64,000 nucleotides of DNA, taken from positions 627,555 through 691,554 of the forward strand of contig JANPWX010000153.1 in the NCBI GenBank assembly GCA_024734555.1, in the 5' to 3' direction. Positions 61,739 through 64,000 of this stretch are shown here, one piece after another. Source of the stretch: Trochalopteron elliotii (Eukaryota; Chordata; Aves; Passeriformes; Leiothrichidae). The translations under genes were made by a program, and so were the position numbers. The notes under the pieces are model-generated. The model had not been told where the DNA came from. It made no database searches and saw only the letters and a list, made by a program, of their open reading frames with translations. Numbering within the stretch: position 1 is the first letter of the stretch; each line of letters opens with the position of its first letter.

Positions 61739-64000
61739 TCCACAATATATCTCAGCAAAATAACCTGAGTACAAGAGAAAGGAACAAAACAGAGCAGATT
61801 CACTCAACAAAAAAATATAAACAGAAACTTTCACTCGAAATTCCAGGCATGACTGCTCTTGTGCTGCTGCAACAGTATGTGAAATGTGAGCTCCAGGTCT
61901 GCCAGCACCAAGAGGATTTCAATATCACAAGCCCTAATGATTTCTATTGCCTCATTGCAGCATCCTCTGAAAGAAAACACAGCCTTGGATCAATGTAGTC
62001 ATTGACTGACTCAGTGTATGGATAAGTGATGCACATTAATACAGCCTGCATTGAACTGGAGTGGCCCTCGGAATTACAACTAAAGGTATAACAATGCAAT
62101 CTTCCCTTTAACCTGAGCAAGAGCTGCATTGACTTTTCCAGCTCTGTTTTCCACCAGGCTCTGCCAGCTCTGTTGCAAGGCAGCCTGGCCAGCCCCCCCG
62201 AGCACCTCTGCACAAAACAGGGAGCAGTGTTAGGTGAACCAACCCTTAAACACAGCCCGGCCCAGCAGACAGCTGCACCATTTAAAAGCACTTTGCACTC
62301 TAAGGAATCTCTGCAGAGCTCACTGATCTATAGGTGCTTCGTACATACCCTTAAAAATCTCGCTGGAGATTGTGAGAGATCAGAATCAATATCCTCATTT
62401 GATAGATGAGCAACCAGATTAAACAGCAAACCAAAGGCTGCACAACTTTTTGTACCACGTGGTCCTAAACTTGAATCCTATTTTGGGGCTGGGATGGATA
62501 TAGGATTTTCTCCTGAGCTATAAAACTCTTTCTCTCCACCACACTGAACTTGCCTGTAGCACAGAACTGTTCCACAAGTGTACAGCTTCTTTTTTTTCTC
62601 ATCTTTTTTCTTTAGAACTGACCCAGTATCACCTCTGGAACGTGGAAACTCAGCCAGACCATCAAGTCCTGCTTTCTGACACAGCAGAGCAAGGGGATTA
62701 GAGAATAACACTCAGGCTGTACAATTAAATTATAGATGCTGTCCATGCCATGCCCTGTTCCATGTGCTGGGGGAGAGATCTGGTGCAGCTGAGGCCCTAC
62801 ATGTTCCAGGGAAAAGTGACCAGGAGGAGGAAATCCCAAGGCTCAATAAAATTAACACTGGAATTCACTAGTGCCCAGAGGCCAATGGCAACCCACAGGG
62901 CTTGGATGGATCCCTAGGAAGCAATAATCCATCCAGCCAGGATAATTATCCAGAATAAACAAATGGAGTCCCAAAAATAATTTTTAAAATAAATGAAGTC
63001 TTACATACCTACCTTCCAAATGTTCATCTTCAACTTTCATTAATTCAGTGTTTGCTCCCACTTTTTTCACACAAAAAAACCCAAAGCAAAACCTAACTCT
63101 TGTCCAGGGGTTTATTATAGAGAGAAATATGAGGAAATTTATGGAGTTTAAGCTTTCAAGATGTAGATTTCCAGAAAATTGTGCTTCAGTGCAATTAAGT
63201 TGCATTTTTGGATGTTGGTTTGGTACATTTCAACAAAGAAACGTTTTGTCTAATGAATTGAGAGAGCAAATTAGCAAGATAAGATCAAACATGACCACCC
63301 ATGATACAAATACTGAAACATGTTGCAGAATTTCTTATTTGGTGTATTTGTCATCTATATTTCTTGCCGATGCCATTTGGAAAATAATTAATAGGTAAAT
63401 TCTTCAAAGTAGGGTTAAACTAGATATTAAAAAAATACTTTTCAGTAATTTAGTAAAAATAAACCTTTTTGTTTTCTTTTCCCTGGTTTTCTAACACAGA
63501 AAACTGATCTATCATACCTTGTTTCTACCACTCAGTTGATTCAGCGTGGACCGATTCAAAACTTAAAGCTGAAAGAGCTTTCTTTTTTTGATGCCACAAA
63601 AAGTCTACAAAGTTTAAGCAAAAAATATAAAACCTAACAGTGAGTTAGAAATAAAAAACCCTCTTTCCCTGTGCGAGCTTCTTTAACATAGAGTCCTGAC
63701 AAGTCTTTGGGGAGTCCTGTTTTCATGTAGGTACTGTGAGCCAGAGATTTATCAAGTAACACAATACACACAGTACAAACTTCAGCTCCATTATTCTTTC
63801 TAAAGAATGCTGAGAAATAATTTATCAAGATCTCAGCTCTAAAAGCTTTTATTTCTTAAAAAAAGCCTCCTCATATCCTTTAATTTTTTACTTGATGTCA
63901 TTTCAGAAGTTCTCAGTAATAATTTCCTGGTTATTAGCAACTCTCAAGTGAGACAAAGTGGTATCTACAAGGCTAAAATACAGGCAAAAATCATACATTT
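61739..64000. other. Unique non-coding sequence
   Basis: No gene recognised. A possible MIR relic at 62385-62470 is listed separately. The rest is AT-rich unique DNA, and the open frames (up to 116 codons at 63048-63398) have no domains. Confidence 0.5.
62385..62470 (+). mobile_element. Possible MIR-type SINE relic
   Basis: 'atcctcatttgatagatgag' followed by 'caacca' and 'caaaccaaaggctgcacaa' resembles the MIR core ('atcctcattttatagatgaggaaactga … caaggtcacacagc'). The match is short and gapped. Ancient amniote MIR copies do occur in birds, but chance similarity is not excluded. Confidence 0.3.

Noticed and set aside
1..64000. CRISPR arrays, operons, prophage, tRNA or rRNA genes
   Set aside because: No regularly spaced direct repeats, no prokaryote-style gene packing, no recognisable tRNA box or rRNA sequence. 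The window is vertebrate non-coding DNA.

Overview
The window looks like non-coding nuclear DNA from a bird, probably a songbird (passerine). The main evidence is about 21 fragments of the avian/reptilian LINE CR1, nearly all 5'-truncated and anchored at the CR1 3' end. That end carries the 'gtggaaggtgtccctgcccat … tcccttccaacccaaaccattctatgatt' tail, often ending in a degenerate ATTCTATG motif. There are also four LTR-type retroelement remnants whose sequences resemble passerine endogenous-retrovirus LTRs; that match is from memory and no database was searched. Alu- and L1-like sequence is absent. Base composition is AT-leaning and CpG-poor, with scattered microsatellites, as expected for a gene-poor macrochromosomal segment or a very large intron.

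I could not support any protein-coding gene, tRNA, rRNA or recognised ncRNA. The open reading frames are short. The longer ones are antisense to CR1 copies, run through poly-A/poly-T or trinucleotide repeats, or have no recognisable domain. Only the CR1 copies at about 34.4-35.3 kb and 11.6-12.0 kb carry recognisable protein remnants (C-terminal end of the CR1 reverse-transcriptase ORF), and both are dead.

Layout: 0-2.9 kb holds three CR1 pieces and a minus-strand LTR. 2.9-10.7 kb is mostly unique sequence with A/T-rich tracts and one candidate regulatory patch near 5.9 kb. 10.7-18.1 kb has four CR1 copies and one copy of a 0.44-0.48 kb LTR-like repeat. 18.1-29.2 kb is mainly unique with short CR1 tails and a compound microsatellite. 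At 29.2-31.9 kb there is a two-copy tandem duplication (period about 276 bp), then a CpG-enriched unique block, then a 638-bp solo LTR inserted into a CR1 with a 4-bp target-site duplication. 34.4-41.9 kb has the longest CR1, three more CR1 pieces and the second copy of the LTR-like repeat. 45.5-46.5 kb has two CR1 tails. About 46.5-57.4 kb is free of recognisable transposons and contains an isolated CpG-dense element with homeodomain-type sites near 56.5 kb. 57.4-64 kb is unique apart from three short CR1 tails, a 12-unit AGAT microsatellite and a possible MIR relic.

There is no gene network to describe. The functional content, if any, is probably cis-regulatory, and the best candidates are listed under findings. 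No previously undescribed biological system was found.
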